A stretch of 64,000 bases of DNA, taken from Paracoccus laeviglucosivorans. Its GTDB lineage: Bacteria; Pseudomonadota; Alphaproteobacteria; Rhodobacterales; Rhodobacteraceae. Shown here piece by piece: positions 9,387-16,972 of this stretch. Within the stretch, counting starts at the first letter, position 1, and every line of letters starts with the position of its first letter. The stretch covers positions 62,001-126,000 of the forward strand of contig NZ_FXTK01000002.1 of the NCBI RefSeq assembly GCF_900182695.1, in the 5' to 3' direction. Below the pieces are notes generated by a model. It worked only from the letters and a program-made list of their open reading frames with translations, did no database searches and was not told where the DNA came from. A program made the translations under genes and the position numbers.

Positions 9387-10349
9387 ATGAAACGCAGAAG
9401 CCTGATGAAAGCCGCGGCGCTTGCGGCGACCTTTGGGATGACGGCAGGCGCGGTTTTCGCGCAGGAAGCCGAAAAGAAGGTGATCGGCGTCTCGATCCCC
9501 TCGGCGACGCATGGTTTCATGGGCGGCCTGAACTGGCACGCGCAGGACACCATCAAGCGCATGGGCGAGGCGTATCCGAACATCGAATTCGTGCTGTCGA
9601 CCGCACCGGACGCCGCCAAGCAGGTGTCGGACATCGAAGACATGATGGCGACCCGCAACATCGACGGCCTTGTCGTGCTGCCCTTTGAATCCGAGCCGCT
9701 GACCGCCCCGGTCGCTGCCGTGCGCGAAGCGGGCAAGTTCGTCACAGTCGTTGACCGCGGCCTGTCCCAGGAAGGCATCGAGAACCTTTACGTCGCGGGT
9801 GACAACACCGCGTTCGGGCGCGTCGCGGGCCAGTATTTCCGCGAGCATCTTGAGCCGGGCAGCAAGATCGTGGTGCTGCGCGGCATCCCGACCACGCTGG
9901 ACAATGAGCGTGTGGATGCGTTCCAGAAGGCGCTGGAAGGCTCGGAAGTCGAAATCCTCGACATGCAGCACGGCAACTGGAACCGCGACGACGCCTTTAC
10001 CGTCATGCAGGACTACCTGTCGAAATACCCGGAAATCGACGCTGTTTGGGCTGCGGATGACGACATGGCCGTTGGCGTGCTGGAGGCCATTTCGGCCGCC
10101 AACCGTCAGGACGAAATGTGGGTCGTCGGCGGCGCCGGCATGAAGGAAATCGTCAAGCGCATCATGGACGGCGACAAGCAACTGCCCGTGAACGTGACCT
10201 ATCCGCCCGCGCTGATCTCCTCGGCGATCGAAATGACTGTGCTGAACTTCATGTCGAACGCGCCGATGACCGGCCGCTTTATCATCGGCAGCCAGCTGAT
10301 CACGCCGGAAAACGCGCAGCAATTCTACTATCCCGAAAGCCCGTTCTAA
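9387..10349 (+). CDS. Sugar ABC transporter substrate-binding protein (RbsB-like)
   Basis: 320 residues. A signal peptide covers about residues 1-25 (MKRRSLMKAAALAATFG, cleavage near AVFA-QE), followed by a Peripla_BP_4 fold with IGVSIPSATHGFMGGLNWHA at the N-terminus and VDRGLSQEGIENLYVAGDN in the middle. A good ribosome site (GGGAGG) precedes ATG 9387. It is the periplasmic receptor of the importer and the last gene of the operon, closed by a strong terminator. The exposed binding residues do not reveal the sugar. Confidence 0.92.
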   Translation: MKRRSLMKAAALAATFGMTAGAVFAQEAEKKVIGVSIPSATHGFMGGLNWHAQDTIKRMGEAYPNIEFVLSTAPDAAKQVSDIEDMMATRNIDGLVVLPFESEPLTAPVAAVREAGKFVTVVDRGLSQEGIENLYVAGDNTAFGRVAGQYFREHLEPGSKIVVLRGIPTTLDNERVDAFQKALEGSEVEILDMQHGNWNRDDAFTVMQDYLSKYPEIDAVWAADDDMAVGVLEAISAANRQDEMWVVGGAGMKEIVKRIMDGDKQLPVNVTYPPALISSAIEMTVLNFMSNAPMTGRFIIGSQLITPENAQQFYYPESPF

Positions 10350-10386
10350 GCTGATCCCGCGCGACACAGCGCATCGGACCAAGACG

Positions 10387-10415
10387 ACCCCCGTTGGAAA
10401 CAACGGGGGTTTTTA
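10387..10415 (+). terminator. Rho-independent terminator of the sugar operon
   Basis: A perfect 10-base-pair stem, ACCCCCGTTG against CAACGGGGGT, with a GAAA tetraloop, is followed by a T run (five T including the last stem base) and further T-rich sequence. It ends transcription about 38 bases after the binding-protein gene and separates it from the phn cluster. Confidence 0.93.
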
Positions 10416-10500
10416 ATTTTGTTAATTGTTTTCAGATTATTGCACCATATCACCTGCTTGTGCGCACCCACGACGAAACATTCACAAACAGTCGCATGAA

Positions 10501-10518
10501 CTGTCAGCCGAATGTCAC
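10501..10518 (+). promoter_or_regulatory. Pho-box-like direct repeat upstream of phnC
   Basis: CTGTCAG at 10501 and ATGTCAC at 10512 are 7-base direct repeats with an 11-base period. This matches the PhoB box layout (two CTGTCAT-like units separated by 4 bases). A weaker third unit (AGTCGCA at 10490) keeps the same phase. Position and target (phosphonate uptake) fit phosphate-starvation control; the binding itself is inferred. Confidence 0.6.
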
Positions 10519-10561
10519 GAACGGGGCGCATTCCTGCCGCCGAACAAAGGCAGGGGACAGG

Positions 10562-11386
10562 ATGCGGATCGAGGCGGAACAGATCACCCGGATTTTCGGC
10601 ACGGCGACAGCGGTGGATGCCGCCAGCTTCGTCATCGACCGTCCGATGGTCGTCGGCATCATCGGCAGCTCGGGCGCGGGCAAATCCACGCTGCTGCGCA
10701 TGGTGAACCGCCTGACCGATGCAAGCGCCGGTCGACTAATGATCGACGGCCGCGACGTGCTGGCGCTGAAGGGCAGCGACAAACGCGCGTGGCAGGCCGA
10801 TTGCGCGATGATCTTCCAGCAGTTCAATCTGGTGCCGCGTCTGGACGTGGTGTCGAACGTGCTGCACGGGCTTTTGAACAAGCGCGGGCTGCTGCCAACC
10901 CTTTTCAACATGTGGTCGCGCGCCGATATCGACCGGGCCTGCCAGATCCTTGACCGTCTGGGCATCGCCGAACAGGCCACCAAGCGGGCCGAGGCGCTGT
11001 CGGGTGGCCAACAGCAGCGCGTGGCGATTGCGCGCGCGCTGATGCAGGATCCCAAGATCATTCTGGCCGACGAACCCATCGCCAGCCTTGACCCGATGAA
11101 CGCGCAGATCGTGATGGACACGCTGCGCCGCATCCATGACGAAGACGGACGCACCGTCATCGCCAACCTGCACACGCTGGACACCGCGCGGCGCTATTGC
11201 GACCGGGTGATCGGCATGCGCAAGGGCCGCATCGTTTTCGACGGCATGCCGGATCAACTGACCACCGGCGTTGCCCGCGACATCTATGGCGCCGGGGCCG
11301 ATTTCAGCGAAGCCACCACCTCGACCGCCATTGAGCCCCCTGCCGCCGCCGACCGCGCCTATGCGGACCGGCTGCTCGCGGACTGA
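10562..11386 (+). CDS. phnC: Phosphonate ABC transporter ATP-binding protein
   Basis: 274 residues with Walker [10 protein letters not shown], a Q-loop ([13 protein letters not shown]), the signature [15 protein letters not shown], Walker [13 protein letters not shown] and the H-loop region [34 protein letters not shown] is typical of PhnC. ATG 10562 is preceded by AGGGGACAGG; the frame extends further upstream but without coding character and through the Pho-box-like site. It is the first gene of the phosphonate uptake operon phnC-phnD-phnE1-phnE2-acyltransferase and powers import of phosphonates. Confidence 0.94.
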   Translation: MRIEAEQITRIFGTATAVDAASFVIDRPMVVGIIGSSGAGKSTLLRMVNRLTDASAGRLMIDGRDVLALKGSDKRAWQADCAMIFQQFNLVPRLDVVSNVLHGLLNKRGLLPTLFNMWSRADIDRACQILDRLGIAEQATKRAEALSGGQQQRVAIARALMQDPKIILADEPIASLDPMNAQIVMDTLRRIHDEDGRTVIANLHTLDTARRYCDRVIGMRKGRIVFDGMPDQLTTGVARDIYGAGADFSEATTSTAIEPPAAADRAYADRLLAD

Positions 11387-11406
11387 TCCCCACCATGGAG
11401 AGAGCC

Positions 11407-12321
11407 ATGACCAAGACCCTGACCCTGCTGGCACTGACCACCGCGCTGGCCCTGCCCCAGATCGCCGCCGCACAAGACATCAAGGAATTCCGCATCGGGG
11501 TTCTGGGCGGTGAAAACGCGCAAGAGCGTATGACCAACAACGAATGCCTGGCCAAGCACACCCAGGAAACGCTGGGCGTCCCGGTCCGCATCTTTACCCC
11601 CGCCGACTATGACGGCGTGATCCAGGGTCTGCTGGGCGGCACGCTGGACGCCGCAATCCTGGGCGCTTCGGGCTATGCCAAAGCCTATCTGACCGACCCG
11701 GAATCGGTCGAGCCGGTGCTGGTCAAGACGAACCTTGACGGCGCTTCGGACTATTTCTCGGTCGGGTTCGCCCGCAAGGACAGCGGCATTGCCTCGATGG
11801 ACGACCTCAAAGGCAAGGTGCTGGGCTTTGGCGATCCCAACTCGACTTCGGGCTATCTGATCCCCGCCGTCGAAATGCCGAAAAAAGGCTATTCGATGGA
11901 GCCGGGCGCTTTCTTCAAGGAAATCAAGTTCACCGGCGGCCATGAACAGACCATCGTTGCAGTGAACAACGGCGACATCGACGCAGGCGTGACCTGGGCC
12001 GACGGACTGGGCAACTGGGAAGACGGCTACAACTCGGGCGCGCTGCGCAAGGCCGTGGATGCGGGCATCGTCGATATGAACGACATGGTCGAAATCTGGC
12101 GCTCGGAGCCGATCCCGGAAGGTCCGCTGGTTGTGCGCAAGGCGCTGCCGGCCGATGTCAAAGCCAAGTTCACCGACATGATGGCGAACCTGATCAAGAC
12201 CGACAAGGACTGCACCTATGGCGTTGCGGGCGGTGAAACCGCCGGCTTCACTCCGGTGAAGCACGACAACTATCAGTCGATCATTGAAGCCCGCAAACTG
12301 GAAGAGCAGCGCGGCAGCTGA
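11407..12321 (+). CDS. phnD: Phosphonate ABC transporter substrate-binding protein
   Basis: 304 residues: a signal peptide (residues 1-22, ending LPQIAAAQ) followed by a PhnD-family periplasmic binding domain. FRIGVLGGENAQ, the ligand-loop region LGASGYAKAY and FGDPNSTSGYLIPAVEM are diagnostic. GGAGAG precedes ATG 11407. It captures phosphonates in the periplasm for PhnE/PhnC. A 72-base gap with competing hairpins separates it from phnE, which would let phnD be made in excess, as usual for binding proteins. Confidence 0.94.
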   Translation: MTKTLTLLALTTALALPQIAAAQDIKEFRIGVLGGENAQERMTNNECLAKHTQETLGVPVRIFTPADYDGVIQGLLGGTLDAAILGASGYAKAYLTDPESVEPVLVKTNLDGASDYFSVGFARKDSGIASMDDLKGKVLGFGDPNSTSGYLIPAVEMPKKGYSMEPGAFFKEIKFTGGHEQTIVAVNNGDIDAGVTWADGLGNWEDGYNSGALRKAVDAGIVDMNDMVEIWRSEPIPEGPLVVRKALPADVKAKFTDMMANLIKTDKDCTYGVAGGETAGFTPVKHDNYQSIIEARKLEEQRGS

Positions 12322-12323
12322 TC

Positions 12324-12370
12324 GCCCGCGCATGACTGACGCGCGGGCCGAACAGGCCCGCGCGGTTTCG
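12324..12370 (+). promoter_or_regulatory. Two mutually exclusive hairpins between phnD and phnE
   Basis: Segment A (GCCCGCGC, 12324-12331) can pair with GCGCGGGC (12341-12348). The same middle segment, extended to 12340-12349, can instead pair with segment C (GGCCCGCGCG, 12355-12364) through a 5-base loop (GAACA), followed by GTTTCGTTT. The second form resembles a weak intrinsic terminator and the first would prevent it. At the least this is an mRNA 3'-end stabiliser for phnD. Confidence 0.65.
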
Positions 12371-12393
12371 TTTCCAAGCCTGCCGAGGGCCCG

Positions 12394-13269
12394 ATGACCA
12401 CCGTTCCCGCCGACCGCATCGCTGCGGCCTATCACGCCCAGCTTTCCCGTCGCCGCGCCTATAGCACCGTGCTTTGGGCGGTGTTCGTGGCCCTGCTGGT
12501 CGCAGGTTTCGACATGGCGAATTCCCGCAATGCCGGGGGTTTCGTCGCGGGTCTGCCCAAGGTGCTGGACTATCCCGCAGCCCTGATCGGCGAGGCGTGG
12601 GACAAGATCGGGAACCTGCCCGGCCACATGCTGCGCGCCCTGCCCGCGCTGGTGGAAACGCTGAACATCGCCGCTGCTTCCACGCTGTTGGGCACGATGG
12701 GCGGCGCGGTCATGGCATTGCTGGCGACATCCGGCCTTGCTCCGTTCCCGCGGCTGGTGCCGGTGTTCCGCCGCATTCTGGATATTGCCCGCGCCTACCC
12801 GGAAATGGTCATCGCGCTGGTGCTGATCTTCGTGCTTGGCGGTGGCCCCGTGCCCGCCGTCATCGCCATCGCGTTCCACACCGTCGGCGCGCTTGGCAAA
12901 CTGTTTTCCGAAGTGGCCGAGAACGCCAGCATGAAGCCGGTCGAGGGGCTGGAATCCGTCGGCGCAAGCTGGCTGCAACGCATGTGGTTCGGCATCGTGC
13001 CGCAGGTTGCGCCGAACTGGGCCAGCTATGCCATGCTGCGGTTCGAAATCAACATCCGCGCCAGTGCCATTCTTGGTTTCGTCGGGGCGGGCGGTATCGG
13101 ATATGAACTGCGCAACGCGATCAGCTGGGGTCAGGGCCGCTATGACGCCGCCGCCGCCATCTTCCTGCTGCTGTTCGGCACAATCGTATTCTTTGACCAA
13201 CTGACCTCGATGGCACGCAACCGTCTGGTGCGCGGTCAGGAACAGGGCCAAGCCGGAGGGCGCATCTGA
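12394..13269 (+). CDS. phnE: Phosphonate ABC transporter permease 1
   Basis: 291 residues of the binding-protein-dependent permease type: an N-terminal cytoplasmic stretch, then about six helices. The EAA-loop region is ENASMKPVEGLESVGASWLQ, and the tail SAILGFVGAGGIGYELRNAI is characteristic of PhnE. It shares a stop/start TGATG with the second permease, so the two are probably made together as a heterodimer with PhnC. Confidence 0.93.
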   Translation: MTTVPADRIAAAYHAQLSRRRAYSTVLWAVFVALLVAGFDMANSRNAGGFVAGLPKVLDYPAALIGEAWDKIGNLPGHMLRALPALVETLNIAAASTLLGTMGGAVMALLATSGLAPFPRLVPVFRRILDIARAYPEMVIALVLIFVLGGGPVPAVIAIAFHTVGALGKLFSEVAENASMKPVEGLESVGASWLQRMWFGIVPQVAPNWASYAMLRFEINIRASAILGFVGAGGIGYELRNAISWGQGRYDAAAAIFLLLFGTIVFFDQLTSMARNRLVRGQEQGQAGGRI

Positions 13270-14576
13270 TGGCGACCATCGACACGAATATCGCCGCCGG
13301 ACGCCTGATTTCGCGCAAGCGGTTCTGGTCATTTGGCGTGCCTGCGATGGTCGTCGTGTATCTGGCCTATGTCGCTGTGGCCTTTGACCTTGGCGGATTG
13401 GCCGGGCGGGCGCGTCTGGATAACGGCGCCCTGCTGATGCAGGATTTCTGGTCCTATAAGATTCACGTCACACGCGACAATCGCCGGGATGAGATCACAA
13501 GCTCGATCGAGGGGATGCGCAACGCGACCTTTTCCCCTGAACAGCGGCCCGATTTCGTCAGTGACACCGCCACTGGCACGCGCGTCGAACTGCCTCAGGG
13601 CAATAGCGTCGAATTCGGCGCAGATGGATTGGTGACGCTGACCACGCCGGATGGCAGTTACCAGGTTCGCGCGACCCGCACGGGCGTCGAATCCGACATT
13701 CCGAACCCGCCCAAGAATTTCAACATCTCGGACAGCCGCGTCACCGCCTATCTGCCCGAAGGCGCGCGCCTGACCGTGACCCGCGCCCGGACCGAGGTGT
13801 TTCGCCGTCAAGCCGGGTGGGAGCTGTTCTTTTTCGATCTTTCCAGCGAGTTTTACGGCAAATCATGGGGCGAACTTGGCGCGTTGGCCGTCGGTCCGCG
13901 CATCCAACCGGACCAGTCCAACATCGGCAATATGGCGCATGATTTCTGGACCAATGGCATCTGGCATCATGGCGACGTGGCATGGGCGATTTTTGAAACG
14001 ATCCTGATGGCGTTTCTTGGCACCTTTGCCGCCGGCCTGATCTCGGTCCCGCTGGCGTTTCTTGCCGCTTCGAACTTTACCCCGCTGGCGGTCGTGCGTC
14101 AGGCGGTGCGGCGGATTTTCGACCTGCTGCGCGGTGTGGATGCGCTGATCTGGACGGTCATCATGTCACGCGCCTTTGGCCCCGGTCCGCTGACCGGCAG
14201 TCTGGCGATCCTGCTGACCGATACCGGCACATTCGGCAAACTTTTCAGCGAGGCGCTGGAAAACGTTGACGAAAAACCGATCGAGGGGCTGCGCTCGACC
14301 GGCGCGGGGTCCATCGCCCGCATCCGCTGGGCCGTGATCCCGCAAGTCGCGCCGGTGATCCTGTCGCAACTGCTTTACTATTTCGAATCCAACACCCGCG
14401 GCGCGACCGTCATCGGCGCCATCACCGGCGGCGGCATCGGTCTTTTGCTGATGCAGGCGATGCAGACCCAGCAAGACTGGGAACATGTCGCCTATTACAT
14501 CCTGCTGATCGTGCTGATGGTCATGGTCATGGACTGGGTGTCCGGCCGCCTGCGGGCAAGACTGATCAAAGGCTGA
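13269..14576 (+). CDS. phnE: Phosphonate ABC transporter permease 2 (long form)
   Basis: 435 residues. The C-terminal 250 residues are a PhnE permease (ENVDEKPIEGLRSTGAGSIA, GATVIGAITGGGIGLLLMQA). It is longer than permease 1 because about 150 residues, probably periplasmic, lie between the first helix (residues 20-40) and the next; that region has a beta-rich look (SNSVEFGADGLVTLTTPDGS is not in the sequence as such, but the segment around residues 110-140 is Thr/Gly/Asp-rich). Long PhnE paralogues paired with a short one are known in alphaproteobacteria. The ATG lies in TGATG, coupling it to permease 1. Confidence 0.9.
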   Translation: MATIDTNIAAGRLISRKRFWSFGVPAMVVVYLAYVAVAFDLGGLAGRARLDNGALLMQDFWSYKIHVTRDNRRDEITSSIEGMRNATFSPEQRPDFVSDTATGTRVELPQGNSVEFGADGLVTLTTPDGSYQVRATRTGVESDIPNPPKNFNISDSRVTAYLPEGARLTVTRARTEVFRRQAGWELFFFDLSSEFYGKSWGELGALAVGPRIQPDQSNIGNMAHDFWTNGIWHHGDVAWAIFETILMAFLGTFAAGLISVPLAFLAASNFTPLAVVRQAVRRIFDLLRGVDALIWTVIMSRAFGPGPLTGSLAILLTDTGTFGKLFSEALENVDEKPIEGLRSTGAGSIARIRWAVIPQVAPVILSQLLYYFESNTRGATVIGAITGGGIGLLLMQAMQTQQDWEHVAYYILLIVLMVMVMDWVSGRLRARLIKG

Positions 14577-14582
14577 ACCAGA

Positions 14583-15203
14583 ATGCCCAAACTATCCCCC
14601 GACGCGCCCTTTCTGCACAACGGCGCGGAGACCGTGAATTCCGTCTTTGGCCGCTATTGCGAGGTCGGTGCAGACAGCCGCGTGCTGAACTCGGAATTCG
14701 GTGACTACAGCTATTGCGAACGCCTATCCGACATCGCGAACACGACCATCGGCAAATTTGCCAATATCGCCGCGATGACACGGATCGGGCCGACCGATCA
14801 CCCGATGACGACGGCCAGCCTGCATCACTTCCTGTATCGCTCGGAATACTACTTCGATGACGCCCAGCCGGACCCGGATTTCTTTGCCGCCCGCGCCGCG
14901 CGGCGCACGGTCATCGGCCATGACACCTGGATCGGCCATGGCGCGATCATCAAGCCCGAGGTGACGATCGGCCACGGCGCCATCGTGGCTGCGGGCGCGG
15001 TCGTGACCAAGGATGTGCCCGACTGGATGATCGTTGCGGGCTGCCCGGCCAAGCCTTTGCGCGAACGGTTTTCGCCGCAGATCGGGGCGCGGCTGCTGTC
15101 GCTTGCATGGTGGGATTGGGATCATGCGCGGCTGCGCGATGCCCTGCCCGACTTCCGCAAACTGCCAGTCGCCGAATTCCTTGCGCGCTACGAAGGCAGA
15201 TGA
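14583..15203 (+). CDS. Phosphonate-cluster hexapeptide-repeat acyltransferase
   Basis: 206 residues with left-handed beta-helix hexapeptide repeats. A first set is at residues 15-60 (SVFGRYCEVGADSRV, SEFGDYSYCERLS). A second runs from TVIGHDTWIGHGAIIKP to GAVVTKDVPDWMIVAGCPAK (residues about 105-155), the typical active end of acetyltransferases (His in IGHGAIIKP). It matches the hexapeptide transferase family that travels with phn genes. It starts 6 bases after phnE2, so it belongs to the uptake operon. It probably acylates an aminophosphonate or a pathway sugar, but the acceptor is unknown. Its last 16 bases overlap phnF on the other strand. Confidence 0.88.
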   Translation: MPKLSPDAPFLHNGAETVNSVFGRYCEVGADSRVLNSEFGDYSYCERLSDIANTTIGKFANIAAMTRIGPTDHPMTTASLHHFLYRSEYYFDDAQPDPDFFAARAARRTVIGHDTWIGHGAIIKPEVTIGHGAIVAAGAVVTKDVPDWMIVAGCPAKPLRERFSPQIGARLLSLAWWDWDHARLRDALPDFRKLPVAEFLARYEGR

Positions 15204-15892
15204 GGCAGGGTCAAGGTCACCCGCTCTGCCGCCCACCATGTCAGGGCGCGTTCGACCATCTTGCCACGCCATTGGCTAAGACCTTCGGTCCGCAACAGCG
15301 GATCGCCCGGTTCAAGCTGCAGCTTCCCGGCCTGCACCGCATCCGCGATCCGGGCCGAAATGCGCGTGGTGATGCGCTGATAATCATCAACGCCGCAGAC
15401 CTGCAAGGCGCGGGTCACCGAATTTTCGCTGCGCAACGCGGCGGGCAGGTCGGGCACCAGTTCCGCCGGGTAGATCGTGCGAAACAGCGCCACCGGCTTG
15501 AAATCGACCAGCGATATGCCTTCGGCCACATGCACGGGCGCGCCGGGATCAAGGTCCAGCGCCTCGGCCTCGGCATGTCCGGCGGGGCGGGTCATGATCG
15601 TGTCGATGCTCCGGCCCGGAATCTTGCCCGACAGTTCGATATTGCGGTGAAAGCGCACGCGGTCGCTCAGCGGGTAATCGACCGGAGCGGCTGCGACAAA
15701 GACGCCTGCCCCGCGCCGGGAATACAAAAGCCCTTCATCGGCCAGCACGCGGGTGGCATGGCGCACGGTATGGCGGTTCACGCCGAACCGCGCGGCCAGC
15801 TCCGCCTCGGGCGGCAGGCGCATTCCGGGTGGCCATTTGCCGCGCGCGATTTCTCCGCGAAGTTGATCCGCGATGCTTTGCCAAAGGCTCAT
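15188..15892 (-). CDS. phnF: Phosphonate metabolism regulator PhnF (GntR/HutC family)
   Basis: 234 residues. An N-terminal winged helix (residues 1-68, ADQLRGEIARGKWPPGMRLP to RHATRVLADEGLLYSRRGAG) precedes a C-terminal UTRA effector domain (residues 90-230). It diverges from phnG, and an operator with the HutC-subfamily pattern lies between them. It is inferred to repress the C-P lyase operon until a phosphonate-derived or phosphate-state signal is sensed. The 3' end overlaps the acyltransferase by 16 bases. Confidence 0.92.
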   Translation of the reverse strand: MSLWQSIADQLRGEIARGKWPPGMRLPPEAELAARFGVNRHTVRHATRVLADEGLLYSRRGAGVFVAAAPVDYPLSDRVRFHRNIELSGKIPGRSIDTIMTRPAGHAEAEALDLDPGAPVHVAEGISLVDFKPVALFRTIYPAELVPDLPAALRSENSVTRALQVCGVDDYQRITTRISARIADAVQAGKLQLEPGDPLLRTEGLSQWRGKMVERALTWWAAERVTLTLPHLPS

Positions 15893-15952
15893 GTCGTCAC
15901 CAAAAATTCACATTTTGCGGATTGTCGCCCGCTCTGGGGCATACTACAAGAA

Positions 15953-15970
15953 GTCTAGTTGTATAGACAA
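15953..15970. promoter_or_regulatory. Probable PhnF operator
   Basis: TTGTATAGACAA at 15959-15970 is a dyad containing GT-A-TA-G-AC, the GT-N-TA-N-AC core of HutC-subfamily GntR sites. It is very close to the mycobacterial PhnF site TGGTATAGACCA as I recall it. A second, overlapping dyad (GTCTA at 15953 with TAGAC at 15964) surrounds the core. It lies between phnF and phnG, 14 bases before the phnG start. Confidence 0.75.
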
Positions 15971-15983
15971 CCGGTGAAATCAA

Positions 15984-16406
15984 ATGACCGCGATTCCTTC
16001 ACAGATGGACCGGCGTGATGCGCTGGGGCTGCTGGCCCGCGCCCCCGCCGCAAGACTGGCCGAACTTTTGCCCGAACTGCCCGCGCATGACCTGCTGCGT
16101 GCGCCCGAAATCGGCACCGTCATGGTGCGGGGGCGTGCGGGCGGCACAGGCGCGGCCTTCAATCTGGGCGAAATCACTGTGACGCGCGCCAGCATCCGGC
16201 TGCCTTCGGGTCATGTCGGGCACGGTTATGTGCAGGGCCGCGATAAATCCCACGCCCTGCGCGCCGCGCTGATCGACGCAATGGGACGCCCCGACATCAT
16301 CGAAACGCTGCGGGCCGAGGAAACCGCCCGCCGCGCCGCCATCGCGGTCGAGGCGGCCGCCACCCGCGTCGAATTCTTCACCCTCGCCCGAGGAGAGGAC
16401 GAATGA
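15984..16406 (+). CDS. phnG: C-P lyase core subunit PhnG
   Basis: 140 residues, the usual PhnG length. RRDALGLLARAPAARLAELL at the start and VMVRGRAGGTGAAFNLGEIT in the middle are family hallmarks, as are GHGYVQGRDKSHALRAALID and the C-terminal AATRVEFFTLARG. With PhnI and PhnL it forms alpha-D-ribose 1-methylphosphonate 5-triphosphate from ATP and phosphonate, within the PhnGHIJ core complex. First gene of the lyase operon; the ATGA overlap couples it to phnH. Confidence 0.94.
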   Translation: MTAIPSQMDRRDALGLLARAPAARLAELLPELPAHDLLRAPEIGTVMVRGRAGGTGAAFNLGEITVTRASIRLPSGHVGHGYVQGRDKSHALRAALIDAMGRPDIIETLRAEETARRAAIAVEAAATRVEFFTLARGEDE

Positions 16407-16972
16407 ACGCCCCCCAGACCCGGCTTTCGGGCGGCTTTATCACGCCGGCATTCGACAGCGCGCGTGGCTTTCGCACCATTCTGTCCGCCATGTCGCGCCC
16501 CGGCACGGTGCTGGATCTGGCAGGCGGGCATGGCCCCGCGCCGCTGTCCGACGCTGCGGCCACGGTGCTGCTGGTGCTGTGCGACCGCACCACGCCGCTG
16601 CATCTGGCCCCCAGCCACGACACGGCGGATATGCGCGAATGGATCGCCTTCCACTGCGCCGCGCCCTTGGTCGATGCCCCGGATGCTGCATTCGCGCTTG
16701 GCGACTGGGCCGCGCTGCAACCGCTGGACCGCTTTGCCATCGGCACGCCGGAATATCCCGACCGCGCCGCGACGCTGATCATCGACGGGCATGATTTCAA
16801 CGCCACCCCCGCGTGGCTTTTCGGCCCCGGCATCAAGGACAGCGCAACCCTTGCCCTACCTAAGACCGCAGCCTTCGCCGCGAACCACGCCCGCTTTCCG
16901 CTGGGCTGGGACGCCATTTTCACCGCAGGTTCCCGCATCGCTGCCCTGCCCCGTTCGACAAAGGTGCGCTGA
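16403..16972 (+). CDS. phnH: C-P lyase core subunit PhnH
   Basis: 189 residues. GGFITPAFDSARGFRTILSA and MSRPGTVLDLAG at the N-terminus, then the PLP-transferase-like fold seen in PhnH (FALGDWAALQPLDRFAIGTP, PLGWDAIFTAGSRIAALPRS). It is a structural subunit of the PhnGHIJ complex. It overlaps phnG by four bases, and its stop shares one base with the phnI ATG. Confidence 0.94.
   Translation: MNAPQTRLSGGFITPAFDSARGFRTILSAMSRPGTVLDLAGGHGPAPLSDAAATVLLVLCDRTTPLHLAPSHDTADMREWIAFHCAAPLVDAPDAAFALGDWAALQPLDRFAIGTPEYPDRAATLIIDGHDFNATPAWLFGPGIKDSATLALPKTAAFAANHARFPLGWDAIFTAGSRIAALPRSTKVR

Noticed and set aside
11359..13332. A 657-codon open frame antisense to phnD and phnE.
   Set aside because: Same third-position GC artefact; the plus-strand genes have full family motifs.
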